Below are positions 17,995-26,292 of a stretch of 64,000 bases of DNA, one piece after another. A program made the translations under genes and the position numbers. The first letter of the stretch is position 1. Every line of letters begins with the position of its first letter. The notes under the pieces are model-generated. The model ran no database searches, was not told the origin of the DNA, and saw only the letters and a program-made list of their open reading frames with translations. Origin of the DNA: Streptomyces sp. TLI_053 (GTDB lineage: Bacteria > Actinomycetota > Actinomycetes > Streptomycetales > Streptomycetaceae); assembly GCF_900105395.1 (NCBI RefSeq), contig NZ_LT629775.1, positions 6,785,501-6,849,500 on the forward strand, read 5' to 3'.

Positions 17995-18681
17995 ATGCCT
18001 GCCGACGAGGTGCTCCGCCCCGGCCGTGACGGGGCCACCGTGGACCTGGTGTTCGAGCCGGGCGGAGGCTCCTGGCCCGCCGCCGCGCTCCTGGTGCTGC
18101 GCGCCCTCGTGGTCCTGCCCGCCACGGGTGTCGTCGCCCTCCCGGTCGGTGTGATCGTGGTGGTGGTCGCGGTGATCATCGGTGCCACCTTCGCGGCCGC
18201 GGCGACCGTCTGTGCGCTGCTGTGGGTGTCCGGCGCGCTGGTCCTGTGGGTGCTCTTCGCGGTCGCCGAGCTGCGCTCGGTCCGCCGGGTGCAGTTCGCC
18301 CCGGCCCGGGCCCCGACCGAACTGCGGTTCGTCCTGGGTGCCCGCACCGGCGCCTGGGCGCCGATCTCCGACCTGCGGCACGTCCGGCTGGACGAGTCCG
18401 TGGAGGAGCCCTACGAGGGCGACCCCGCGCCCGCCGCCCGCACCCTCGCCATCACGGTGGTGACCTCGACCGGCGGCGAGGGCCCGCACAGTGCGCCGAA
18501 GGGCACCGACGCCGACGCGCTCCACCGGTCCCTGGAGGACCTGCTCGGCCCGGCCGGCGTGCGCGTGGTGCGCCGCACCGAACGCCGCGTCCGGCGCAAG
18601 CCCCCGGTCCCGTCCGGCGGCTGGGTGTACGGCGGCTCGGGCTCGGCCAACTCGGGCGGGGGGTTCTCCGGGGGCGGGTGA
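17995..18681 (+). CDS. Hypothetical membrane protein
   Basis: 228 aa. Start ATG 17995 is set by a -10-like TACCCT (17982-17987) 7 nt upstream, predicting a leaderless message; earlier starts would lie in the polA terminator. After ~25 polar residues come two strongly hydrophobic segments (about 28-60 and 65-88). A soluble C-terminal part (about 95-228) includes RTEVRVRRK-like basic stretches and a Gly/Ser-rich end. No family motif recognised. It may present a cytoplasmic domain from a helical-hairpin anchor. Confidence 0.75.
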   Translation: MPADEVLRPGRDGATVDLVFEPGGGSWPAAALLVLRALVVLPATGVVALPVGVIVVVVAVIIGATFAAAATVCALLWVSGALVLWVLFAVAELRSVRRVQFAPARAPTELRFVLGARTGAWAPISDLRHVRLDESVEEPYEGDPAPAARTLAITVVTSTGGEGPHSAPKGTDADALHRSLEDLLGPAGVRVVRRTERRVRRKPPVPSGGWVYGGSGSANSGGGFSGGG

Positions 18682-19131
18682 GCCCGTCGCCGCCCGGCGA
18701 ACGGCGCGGAAAATCCCCGTGGCGGTTCGTCCGTCCACCGCTCACCGGACCGGCCCGGCCGCCCCCGCGGGCGCGGTGCCCGCGGACGCGTCGCCCGCCG
18801 TCGTCCCTGCCGCCGATGCCCCGCCGGAGCAGCGGTCCTGAGCGTCGGCGGCGGGGTGCCGGCCGTCGCGCCGGTGTCCGTGGGTCCGGGCGGTCGCCGG
18901 GTTCCGCCGGTCCGGCGCCGCGGCACCGGGGGGTTGATGCCACGTCGGGAAGGCCGTTCACTTGTCATGGCGCCGCCGTCCTTGATCGTGGGCACGGCAC
19001 CACCCGCTCCGACGCCCCACCGCCCACGGCTCCCGATGCTTCGACGCCTCACCGCTCCGACGCCTCACGGCTCCACGGTTCCACCGCTCCACCGCTCCGA
19101 CGCCTCACCCGACGAGTCTGGAGATCCCCTC
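18682..19131. other. Gene-free stretch with short direct repeats
   Basis: About 450 nt without a convincing gene. The 3' half (about 18998-19110) is built from imperfect repeats of the type CACCGCTCCGACGCCTCACC, clear at about 19047 and 19092 with degenerate copies between. The reading frames crossing it are Pro/Arg-rich shadows. The ribosome-binding site of the next gene (TGGAG) is at its right end. Confidence 0.5.
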
Positions 19132-20262
19132 ATGTCCCAGTCCCGCCTGCGGCGCGCCGTTGTCGCGCTGACGGCCCTGCCCCTGCTCGCGCTCGGCGCG
19201 GGCCAGGCCGTGGCCGCCCCGACCCCGGCCCCCGCCCCCGCCGCCACCTCGAAGGTGACCGCGATCGAGGACGAGGTGGCCCGCACCCTCGCCGCCTCCC
19301 TCGCTGACCCCGCCCTGCGCGAGCACCTGCGCTCCGCCACCGCCGCCGCACCCGCCGGCGCCGAACTCGCCCCGCTGGCCGCCGGCCTGTCCGGCGCCGC
19401 CGCCCGCGGTCTCGCCGCCACCACCGCCCGCGCGGACCTCGGCGTCGCCGCCGCCAAGGGCCTCGGCGCCGACCTCGGCCCGCTGCTGCGGGTCCAGCTG
19501 GCAGACCCGTCGATGCGGGCCGCCCTGGACGCCGGCGCCGCGCCGCTGGTGGCCACCGCCGGCACCGACGAGCACGCCCGCACCGTCCGCGCCTACGACA
19601 CCGCCGGCCGGGCCCGCGCCCTCGACGCGGCCACCCTGCCCACCCGCCCGGTCTACCTGGTCGACATCGACACGGCCAAGGCGCTGAACGCCGGGATCGA
19701 CCTGCTCCAGCGGGAGTTGGCCGCCCGCGGCGTCGGCTCCGCCGCGTCGGCCCCGGCCGCGGTCCAGGCCGCCGGCTGGTGGGGCACCAAGATCACCTCC
19801 GTCCGGGTGAACGACGACGAGGAGCCCTGGTTCAAGGGCGCCGCCGAGATGTTCAGCCTGGTCTCCGGCTTCGGCCAGGACGGCAAGGTCCGCGTCGACT
19901 CGGTCGCCATGCCGTACCTCCAGTACGACGGCACGACCTACTACCCGAACCAGATCCTGGTCAACTGGTCGAACTACAAGTACAACCTGGCCGACGTCGT
20001 CCTGATGGAGGACGACGGCGACACCAACTACCTGGCCCTCGCCCAGGCCGTCGCCGCCGTCCTGCTCACCATCGCCGACCAGGGCGCCTACATCCCGCTG
20101 GTCAACGCCGTCCTCGCGGCGCTGCCCTCGTCCTGGTGGACCGACGACCCGGACTACGTGGAGTCCTGGTACACCCTCGCCCGCACCAGCACCGGCCAGC
20201 TCAACGGTGCCCGGGGCAACGGCTGGATGACCGTCGAGCCCTACTGGGTCAGCCAGCTCTGA
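19132..20262 (+). CDS. Secreted protein of unknown function (possibly DUF3103-like)
   Basis: 376 aa from ATG 19132 with GGAG about 10 nt upstream. A Sec signal peptide (MSQSRLRRAVVALTALPLLA, AxA cleavage near residue 29) is followed by an Ala-rich helical region. The C-terminal domain is rich in aromatic residues (YDGTTYYPNQILVNWSNYKY, WWTDDPDYVESWYTLARTST). The end, VNDDEEPWFKGAAEMFSLV then VLMEDDGDTNYL, recalls secreted DUF3103-type proteins, but I hold that loosely. No catalytic triad or zinc motif is visible. It is monocistronic. Confidence 0.8.
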   Translation: MSQSRLRRAVVALTALPLLALGAGQAVAAPTPAPAPAATSKVTAIEDEVARTLAASLADPALREHLRSATAAAPAGAELAPLAAGLSGAAARGLAATTARADLGVAAAKGLGADLGPLLRVQLADPSMRAALDAGAAPLVATAGTDEHARTVRAYDTAGRARALDAATLPTRPVYLVDIDTAKALNAGIDLLQRELAARGVGSAASAPAAVQAAGWWGTKITSVRVNDDEEPWFKGAAEMFSLVSGFGQDGKVRVDSVAMPYLQYDGTTYYPNQILVNWSNYKYNLADVVLMEDDGDTNYLALAQAVAAVLLTIADQGAYIPLVNAVLAALPSSWWTDDPDYVESWYTLARTSTGQLNGARGNGWMTVEPYWVSQL

Positions 20263-20367
20263 CGTCCCGACAGGCCGGGCCGGCGCAGCGCGTCGCCGCA
20301 CTCCGCCGGCCCGGCCACCATTGATCAACCCGTGTCGCGGAGTCGGTTTCGTACTACCGTGGGCACG

Positions 20368-21141
20368 ATGACCATGGAATCCGACTCGACCGACCGGCCC
20401 GCCTCCCCGGCCGCGGCACCGCTGCTCCAGGCCCGCAACTCCGCCGCCTTCTGGGCGGCGACCGGCCGGAGCCGGGGACACGAGGTGATCCGGCGCCGCG
20501 GTCTCCTCGCCGTGGCCGGTGACGAGCGCGCGGGCCTGCGGATCCTGATCCAGGAGCCCGACCTCGACCCGGACGAGGTCGCCGAGGTGGGCGAGCTGCT
20601 CCGCCGGGCTGTCGGGCCGGTGACCGTCGAGGACCCGTTCAGCTCGACGGACCTGGGCCACCTGGGCATGCGCACCTGGCAGATGCCGGTCATGCTGCGC
20701 CCGCCCGGCCCCGTCGACGCCCCGGCACTGGACGTGGTCCGGGTCCGGAACCCCGAGGACCTCCGGGCGGCCGAGCGGGTCGTGATCGAGGGTTTCGAGC
20801 TGGACGGCTTCGAGCCCCACCGCCCCGGTGAGCTCTTCCCGGAGGCGCTGGTCGAACACCCGGGTGTGGACGTGTTCCTCGCCTCGATCGACGGTGTCAC
20901 CGCGGGCGCCGGCGTGAGCGTCGTGGCCGGCGGCGTCGCCAGCCACTACTGGATCGCCACCTCCGCGTCCTTCCGCTCGCGCGGCGTGGGCCGGGCCGTC
21001 ATGCTCGGTGCCCTCGCCGGGGTGGCGGACCTCCCGGCCACCCTCACCGCCTCGAAGCTGGGCAGGCCGCTGTACGAGTCGCTGGGGTACACGGTCGCGG
21101 CCCCCTCGACCTGGTGGTCCGCACCCTCCGGGACGGCGTAG
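20368..21141 (+). CDS. GNAT-family N-acetyltransferase
   Basis: 257 aa. A TACCGT -10-like element (20355-20360) sits 7 nt before ATG 20368, consistent with a leaderless mRNA; ATG 20374 is also in frame. The N-terminal ~130 residues are a degenerate GNAT-like half. The C-terminal domain has the acetyl-CoA-binding segment ATSASFRSRGVGRAVMLGAL (the Q/RxxGxG/A loop) and the late LGRPLYESLGYTVAAP strand typical of GNATs. Substrate unknown. Confidence 0.85.
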   Translation: MTMESDSTDRPASPAAAPLLQARNSAAFWAATGRSRGHEVIRRRGLLAVAGDERAGLRILIQEPDLDPDEVAEVGELLRRAVGPVTVEDPFSSTDLGHLGMRTWQMPVMLRPPGPVDAPALDVVRVRNPEDLRAAERVVIEGFELDGFEPHRPGELFPEALVEHPGVDVFLASIDGVTAGAGVSVVAGGVASHYWIATSASFRSRGVGRAVMLGALAGVADLPATLTASKLGRPLYESLGYTVAAPSTWWSAPSGTA

Positions 21142-21471
21142 CGTGGGGCGCGCCCCTGCCCTCCGGCCGAGGAGGAAGCATGCCCGGGGGACTGCTCTTC
21201 CATCGGGCCGACGACGGTCCGACAGCGACAGGAAGAGGCGGGACCCTTCGTCGGCCCGGCCGGCGGAAGGCTCTCCCCGCGCTGGACGCACGGTGTGTCG
21301 GTGGGTGGGGAGTTGGTGTTCCACCGGGCGGGGCGGGGTGATGGCGACCGGCCGGATCGACAGCGAAGGCGTCTGCACCGAGCCGGCGGAGGGCGGCCTG
21401 GGTGCCGACCGGACCACCGTCGTCGGGCTGACGGCCTGAGCGCCGGAGCCGCTCTCGGGTCGAGCGCCTCG

Positions 21472-21502
21472 CGTGGGAAGTCGGACCGGCCGACTTCCCA
21501 CG
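21472..21502. repeat. Dispersed palindrome family, copy A
   Basis: CGTGGGAAGTCGG (21472-21484) and its perfect complement (21490-21502), 5-nt spacer. It shares the core GGAAGTCG..CGACTTCC with copies at 21582, 42040 and 42711. Confidence 0.8.
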
Positions 21503-21581
21503 GGAAGGGGACGTCGGGCCACTTCGCGTCGGCCCGGGCGTCGAGATCGACCGCGAGTACGGCGTCGATGCAACTCGGTGG

Positions 21582-21618
21582 CCGCGCAGGAAGTCGGCCG
21601 GGTCGACTTCCTGCGCGG
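21582..21618. repeat. Dispersed palindrome family, copy B
   Basis: CCGCGCAGGAAGTCG (21582-21596) and its perfect 15-nt complement (21604-21618), with 7-nt spacer GCCGGGT. The spacer is nearly identical to copy D (GCGGGGT), so loop as well as stem is conserved. Confidence 0.85.
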
Positions 21619-21697
21619 AGCGCCCACCTGAGGGTGGCTCGGGTCCGGTGGCGGGTGACGGTGCGCAGGTCATGGGTGGGTGGCGGGTGGGCGGGTG

Positions 21698-21808
21698 GAC
21701 TTTGCAAAGTCTGGTGAGACTTTGCAAAGTCCACCCGAGGCAGGGAAAACGGGGGTTCAGAGCACTTTGCAAAGTCCTGCTGGCACTTTGCAAAGTGCTT
21801 TGCAAAGT
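21698..21808. repeat. Cluster of five CTTTGCAAAG palindromes
   Basis: Five copies of an AT-rich perfect palindrome: GACTTTGCAAAGTC at 21698-21711 and 21718-21731; ACTTTGCAAAGT at 21764-21775; GCACTTTGCAAAGTGC at 21783-21798; and CTTTGCAAAG at 21798-21807, sharing two bases with the previous copy. Centre-to-centre spacings are 20, 45, 21 and 12 nt, roughly whole helical turns. The cluster lies about 185 nt upstream of the Nudix gene. It looks like a multi-site operator or an iteron-like protein-binding array. Confidence 0.85.
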
Positions 21809-21992
21809 GCTCTCCGGGGCCGGGGCGGCCGTGCGTGGGGGCACGGCCGCCCCGGCGGGCGCGGTGCTCGGCGGGCGCGGCGGCGAGGCAGGGGGCGCGT
21901 CCGTGCTCGGCTTTCCGGCGGAGGCGTGGTAGTCGTGCGTACGGGCTGTCCGCTCCGGGTGGGTCCGGGGCGGCCGACGGAGGCGGGTGGTT

Positions 21993-22460
21993 GTGGCCAG
22001 GCGTGACTACGAGGACGATCCGGACGCCCCGGAGGTCAACTCCCTCGTCCCGGCGGCCTCGGTCGTCGTGGTCGACGACGCGGGCCGTGTCCTCCTCCAG
22101 CGCCGCACCGACAACGGGATGTGGGCCCTGCCGGGCGGCGTGATGGAGATCGGTGAGTCGATCGCCGGGTGCGCTGTCCGGGAGACGTGGGAGGAGACCG
22201 GCATCGAGATCGAGATCACCGGGATCGTCGGTACCTACACCGATCCCCGTCATGTCTTCGCGTACGACGACGGCGAGGTCCGCCAGGAGTTCTCCGTCTG
22301 CCTTCTCGGGCGCCCGCTCGGCGGGGAGTTGCGGGTGTCCGGCGAGTCCCACGAAGTGGCGTGGTTCGCGCCGGACGGGACGGACGGGCTGCCGATGCGC
22401 CCGAACATCCGCAGGCGGTTGGCCGACTGGCGCTCCGGCGCGATCCCCGTGGTGCGTTAG
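21993..22460 (+). CDS. Nudix hydrolase
   Basis: 155 aa from GTG 21993, with GGAGG 9 nt upstream; GTG 21987 is the alternative. A complete Nudix box GX5EX7REUXEEXGU is seen: GGVMEIGESIAGCAV then RETWEETGIEI (about residues 46-71). The family cleaves nucleoside diphosphates linked to another moiety and needs Mg2+. The N-terminus (SLVPAASVVVVDDAGRVLLQ) and the C-terminal WFAPDGTDGLPMRPNIRRRL are typical of small actinobacterial Nudix proteins of unknown substrate. It is the first gene after the palindrome cluster. Confidence 0.92.
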   Translation: MARRDYEDDPDAPEVNSLVPAASVVVVDDAGRVLLQRRTDNGMWALPGGVMEIGESIAGCAVRETWEETGIEIEITGIVGTYTDPRHVFAYDDGEVRQEFSVCLLGRPLGGELRVSGESHEVAWFAPDGTDGLPMRPNIRRRLADWRSGAIPVVR

Positions 22461-22490
22461 CCGCGCTTCGGCGGACGGGGGACTCCCCGG

Positions 22491-25019
22491 CTACTTCCTG
22501 GCGTTGGTGCGCCTGGTCGGCTCGGCCGTGGTCGGGTCCTCGGGCCAGGGGTGGCGGGGGTAGCGGCCCCGGAGATCCGCCCTGACGGCGTGATAGCCGT
22601 TCTTCCAGAAACCCTCCAGATCACCGGTGACGGCGGCGGGGCGGCCGGCGGGGGACAACAACTGCACGGTGAGCGGGACGCGTCCGCCGGCCAGGGCCGG
22701 GGCGGCCTTCCAGCCGAAGAGCTCCTGCAACTTCACCGACAGCACGGGGCGCCCGGTGCCGTAGTCGACCCGGATCTTCGAGCCGGTGGGCACGGTGATG
22801 CGTTCGGGGGCCAACTCGTCGAGGCGGCCGGCCTGGCCGCTCGCCCAGGGGAGCAGGCGTTGCAGGGCGTCGGTCGTGTTGATCCTCGCCAGGTCGGCGC
22901 GGCGGCGGGCTCGGGACAGCTCGGGTTCCAGCCACTCCTCGGCGCGTTCCAGCAGGGCGGAATCGGAGACGTCGGGCCAGGGGTTGCCGATGGCAGTGTG
23001 GAGGAAGGCGAGGCGTTCGCGCAGGTTGGACGGGAAGGTCAGCAGGGCGCTCACGCCCTCGCGGGTGAGGCCTTCGAGGACGGCCGCCCGGACGAGAGCG
23101 GCGTCGGGGCGCTCGAGTGGCTTCTCGGCGAGTTCGACGGCGCCGAGGGCTTCGACCCGGCGGGAGACGACCTCGCCGTGACGGGTGTCCCAGTGGACCT
23201 CGGCGCGGGAGGCGAGGAGCGGCGCGCCGGCGAGCAGGGCGGTCTCCTCGTCGAGGGCGGCGGCGTGCAGGATCCGGGCCGAGTGCGCGCCGGCCGGGCG
23301 GTCGGCCGCCGCGACGGCGAGCCAGGGGAGTGAGCCCAGGGTGGTGCCGGGGGCGAGTTCGGCGGCGGTGCCCGAGGCCATCAGGTACGGGCTGCGCTGG
23401 CCGGGTTCGGGCCGCTCGACCCTCGCGCGGGCGATTCGTTCGGGGAAGGCCAGGGCGACGACGAGGCCGACGGCGGTGGCGTCGTCCAGCGCGGTGGCGG
23501 GTTCGTCGGAGGTGGCGCGCAGCAGGCGGCGGACTTCGTCGCGCCAGCGGCCCGCGTAGGGGTCGCGGGAGGCCTTCACCGCGCGCCACACCGCGCCGAG
23601 GTCGTCCCCCAGCGCCCGCGGCGGCTCCTCGGAGAGCAGCGCGACCACCTCGGCCGCCCGCCGGGCCCCCACGGCGGGCGCGCCGTCGACCAGGGCACGG
23701 GCCAGCCGCGGGTGCAGCCCGGTGCGGGCGAGCCGCCCGCCGCGCTCCGTCGCCCGGCCGTCCGCGTCCACCGCCCCGAGGGCGAGCAGCGTCTCCCGGG
23801 CGGCGGCCATCGCGCCCGCCGGCGGGCGGTCGGGCAGGGCGAGTCCGGTGGCGTCCGGGTCGCCCCACACGGCCGCCCGGAGGGCGAACGACGTCAGGTC
23901 GGCGAGCGCGATCTCGGGGGTCGGGAAGCGGGCGGCGCGGGCGTCCTCGGCCTCGTGCCAGCAGCGGTAGACGGTGCCGGGCGCCTCGCGGCCCGCGCGG
24001 CCGGCGCGCTGGCGGGCGGCGGCGAGCGAGGCGCGGACGGTGACCAGGGCGGCGAGCCCCCGGGCGTGGTCGGTGCGGGGTTCCCGGGCGAGTCCGGCGT
24101 CGACCACGATCCGGACCCCGGGCACGGTGAGCGAGGACTCGGCGACGGCGGTGGACAGGACGACGCGGCGGGAGGCGGAGGGGGTGAGCGCGGCGTCCTG
24201 CACGGTCTGCGGCGCACGCCCGTGCAGTTGCAGCACCTCGGCCGGTGCCCCGCCCAACTGCCCGGCGACCCGGGCGATCTCGCCGACACCGGGCAGGAAG
24301 CAGAGCACGTCCCCCTCGCGTTCGTCCAGGGCCCGCCGCACCGTCGCCGCGACGTGGTCGAGCAGGGCGAAGTCCACCCGGGTGCCGTGCGCGGGCCGGA
24401 CGGCGCGCGGCGGCGGCGCCCACACCACCTCGACCGGGTGCGAGACACCGTGCGCCTCGACCACCGGCGCGCCGTCCAGGAGTTCGGCCCAGGCCGCGGT
24501 GTCGGAGGTGGCGGAGGCGCAGACGATCCGCAGCTCGGGCCGCAGGGCGGCGCGGACGTCGAGCAGGAAGGCGAGCGCGGTGTCGGCGTCCAGGTGGCGT
24601 TCGTGGCACTCGTCGAGCACGACGACGTCGACGCCGGGCAGCTCCTGGTCGCGCTGGAGGCGTTGCAGCAGCACGCCGGTGGTGACCACCTCGACCGCGG
24701 TCCCCGGGCCGACGCGGCGCTCGCCGCGCACGGTGTACCCGACCTCGCGGCCCACGGAGGAGCCGAGCAGCCAGGCCATCCGGTGGGCGGCGGCCCGGAC
24801 GGCGAGCCGGCGCGGTTCGGCGACCAGCACCCGGCGGACGGGCCGGCCGTCGTCGAGCAGTCCGGCGAGGGCGAGCGGCACCAGGGTGGTCTTGCCGGTG
24901 CCGGGCGGTGCGGCGAGCACGGCGGTGCCGGGCCCGTCCAGCGCCTCGTGCAGCGCGGGCAGGGCGGTGCGGACCGGCAGGTCGCGCCAGGCCGCCCCTG
25001 CTGATCGGTCGAGTGGCAA
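22491..25019 (-). CDS. hrpB: ATP-dependent helicase HrpB
   Basis: 842 aa, typical of HrpB DExH-box helicases. Motif I is APPGTGKTTLVPLAL, motif II VVLDECHERHLDADT, motif III CASATSDT, and motif VI QRAGRAGREAPGTVYR. The long C-terminus contains the HrpB-specific end (GTGRPVLSVKLQELFGWKAA and LSPAGRPAAVTGDLEGFWKN). Function in actinobacteria is not established; RNA helicase activity is assumed. The TTG start at 25019 lies 4 nt after the stop of the methyltransferase gene, so the two are probably co-transcribed. Confidence 0.95.
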   Translation of the reverse strand: MPLDRSAGAAWRDLPVRTALPALHEALDGPGTAVLAAPPGTGKTTLVPLALAGLLDDGRPVRRVLVAEPRRLAVRAAAHRMAWLLGSSVGREVGYTVRGERRVGPGTAVEVVTTGVLLQRLQRDQELPGVDVVVLDECHERHLDADTALAFLLDVRAALRPELRIVCASATSDTAAWAELLDGAPVVEAHGVSHPVEVVWAPPPRAVRPAHGTRVDFALLDHVAATVRRALDEREGDVLCFLPGVGEIARVAGQLGGAPAEVLQLHGRAPQTVQDAALTPSASRRVVLSTAVAESSLTVPGVRIVVDAGLAREPRTDHARGLAALVTVRASLAAARQRAGRAGREAPGTVYRCWHEAEDARAARFPTPEIALADLTSFALRAAVWGDPDATGLALPDRPPAGAMAAARETLLALGAVDADGRATERGGRLARTGLHPRLARALVDGAPAVGARRAAEVVALLSEEPPRALGDDLGAVWRAVKASRDPYAGRWRDEVRRLLRATSDEPATALDDATAVGLVVALAFPERIARARVERPEPGQRSPYLMASGTAAELAPGTTLGSLPWLAVAAADRPAGAHSARILHAAALDEETALLAGAPLLASRAEVHWDTRHGEVVSRRVEALGAVELAEKPLERPDAALVRAAVLEGLTREGVSALLTFPSNLRERLAFLHTAIGNPWPDVSDSALLERAEEWLEPELSRARRRADLARINTTDALQRLLPWASGQAGRLDELAPERITVPTGSKIRVDYGTGRPVLSVKLQELFGWKAAPALAGGRVPLTVQLLSPAGRPAAVTGDLEGFWKNGYHAVRADLRGRYPRHPWPEDPTTAEPTRRTNARK

Positions 25020-25023
25020 GGTG

Positions 25024-25878
25024 TCAGCCCCGTTCGGCGACGAAGATCGCGGTGCCGGGGATGAGCCGCCCGCGCAGCGGGGACCAGCCGCCCCAGTCCT
25101 GCTCGTGCCCCTCCGGCCACTCGGGCTCGACGAGGTCGACCAGCCGGAAGCCGGCGGCGACGAGTTCGCGGACCCGGTCGCCGAGGGTGCGGTGGTGCTC
25201 GACGTAGCTGGCGCGGCCCTGTTCGTCCTCCTCCACGTACGGGGTGCGGTCGAAGTAGGAGGAGACCGCGGTGAGGCCCTCGACGCCGGGTTCGTCGGGG
25301 AAGGCCCAGCGGATCGGGTGGGTGACCGAGAAGACCCAGCGCCCGCCGGGCCGCAGCACCCGGTGCACCTCGCGCATCAGGGCCTCGGTGTCGGCGCTGA
25401 ACGGGACGGCTCCGTAGGCGGAGCAGGCGAGGTCGAAGGCGCCGTCGGCGAACGGGAGGACGGCGGCGTCGGCCTGGACCACGGCCACGGGTGCGGTGCC
25501 GCGGGCGAGGTCGATCCGGCGGGAGTGCTGGAGCTGGCGGTAGGAGATGTCGAGGGCGACCGGGCGGGCGCCGCGGGCGGTCAGCCAGCGCGAGCACTGG
25601 GCGGCGCCGGCGCCGATCTCCAGCACGTCCTTCCCGGAGACCTCGCCGAGCAGGCGGGCGTCGGCCTCGTCGAGGCCCTCGGGGCACCAGGTGAAGCGGT
25701 CGTCGCCGAGGAACTCGCCGTGCTCGTCCTGGTACTCGTCGGCGTTGCGGTCCCACCAGTGGCGGCTGGCACGGCTGCTCTCGCCGGCGCCGGCGGACCT
25801 CCTTACCGCGTCGTCGCCGTCCTCGTCAAGATCGTCGGGCTCGGGGAGGGGGGTGCCGGTCACGGTGAGAAGGCCCAT
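25024..25878 (-). CDS. SAM-dependent class I methyltransferase
   Basis: 284 aa. An acidic N-terminal tail (about 15-30) precedes RASRHWWDRNADEYQDEHGE. Motif I, VLEIGAGAAQCSRWL, lies near residue 95, followed by ALDISYRQLQHS (motif II) and LPFADGAFDLACSAYGAVPF (motifs III-IV). These are Methyltransf_11-type features. The start ATG 25878 follows a CACCCT hexamer by 5 nt, possibly leaderless. It sits upstream of hrpB with 4 nt between stop and start, and diverges from rpsA. Target molecule unknown. Confidence 0.9.
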   Translation of the reverse strand: MGLLTVTGTPLPEPDDLDEDGDDAVRRSAGAGESSRASRHWWDRNADEYQDEHGEFLGDDRFTWCPEGLDEADARLLGEVSGKDVLEIGAGAAQCSRWLTARGARPVALDISYRQLQHSRRIDLARGTAPVAVVQADAAVLPFADGAFDLACSAYGAVPFSADTEALMREVHRVLRPGGRWVFSVTHPIRWAFPDEPGVEGLTAVSSYFDRTPYVEEDEQGRASYVEHHRTLGDRVRELVAAGFRLVDLVEPEWPEGHEQDWGGWSPLRGRLIPGTAIFVAERG

Positions 25879-26292
25879 CGCGTAGGGTGTCGTCTGCGGA
25901 AGCGCCGCTGTCGCGATCCGGTCCGAGAGGGCCGGGATCCCGGCGGTGGCATCCGGGGAAGGGGTCCCTTCGGCCGCCACCTCGCGGTGCGCAATCGGAG
26001 GATATGGCCTGTTCCATGCCGGGCTCCACCGTCTTGCCGTTGTTGGCGTTGACCGTGCCTGGCCGTCCCCGTATGCTACAAGTTGCGCTGCGGGCCTGCG
26101 CGCCTCGGACGGAGCAGGTCGCGCTCGCATCTGTCGAAGACCCCACGGTCGCAAGACGGACGCCGATTCTCCCGTGCTGCGGGATTCCCGGTGCTCCGTG
26201 TTCTTGGCTGTCCGGCTTTCGGTGGGAGCGATACGGGCCCTCCGCGTGGCATTACCTACGACTTTCATGTCCGTACCGGAGCCCTTTTCCTA
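25879..26292 (+). other. Gene-free stretch: rpsA promoter and leader
   Basis: This 414-nt stretch separates the divergent methyltransferase and rpsA genes. It holds the rpsA promoter (26049-26077), which predicts a leader of about 210 nt before the rpsA ATG. Such a long leader is compatible with autoregulation by S1, but I could not assign a defined structure. No gene seen. Confidence 0.6.
26049..26077 (+). promoter_or_regulatory. rpsA promoter (housekeeping sigma type)
   Basis: -35 TTGACC (26049-26054), 17-nt spacer, -10 TATGCT (26072-26077). This is the best match to the sigma70/HrdB consensus in the window, as expected for a highly expressed ribosomal gene. Predicted start of transcription is near 26084. 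Confidence 0.85.

Larger units (their letters stand above)
21142..21992. other. 850-nt gene-free stretch rich in palindromes
   Basis: The longest non-genic stretch of the window. It contains two long hairpin repeats (21472-21502, 21582-21618) and five CTTTGCAAAG palindromes (21698-21808), annotated separately. Near its left end ATG 21181 has a good ribosome-binding site (GAGGAGG) and opens a 53-codon frame. The phrase coding for LLFHRA or LVFHRA occurs twice about 130 nt apart (21190s and 21320s) in shifted frames. This may be the remains of a decayed gene, but I recognise no family. Confidence 0.5.

Noticed and set aside
21181..21341. 53-codon frame with a good ribosome-binding site after the GNAT gene
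   Set aside because: Arg/Gly/Pro-rich with no recognisable family and overlapping repeats; mentioned only as a possible remnant.
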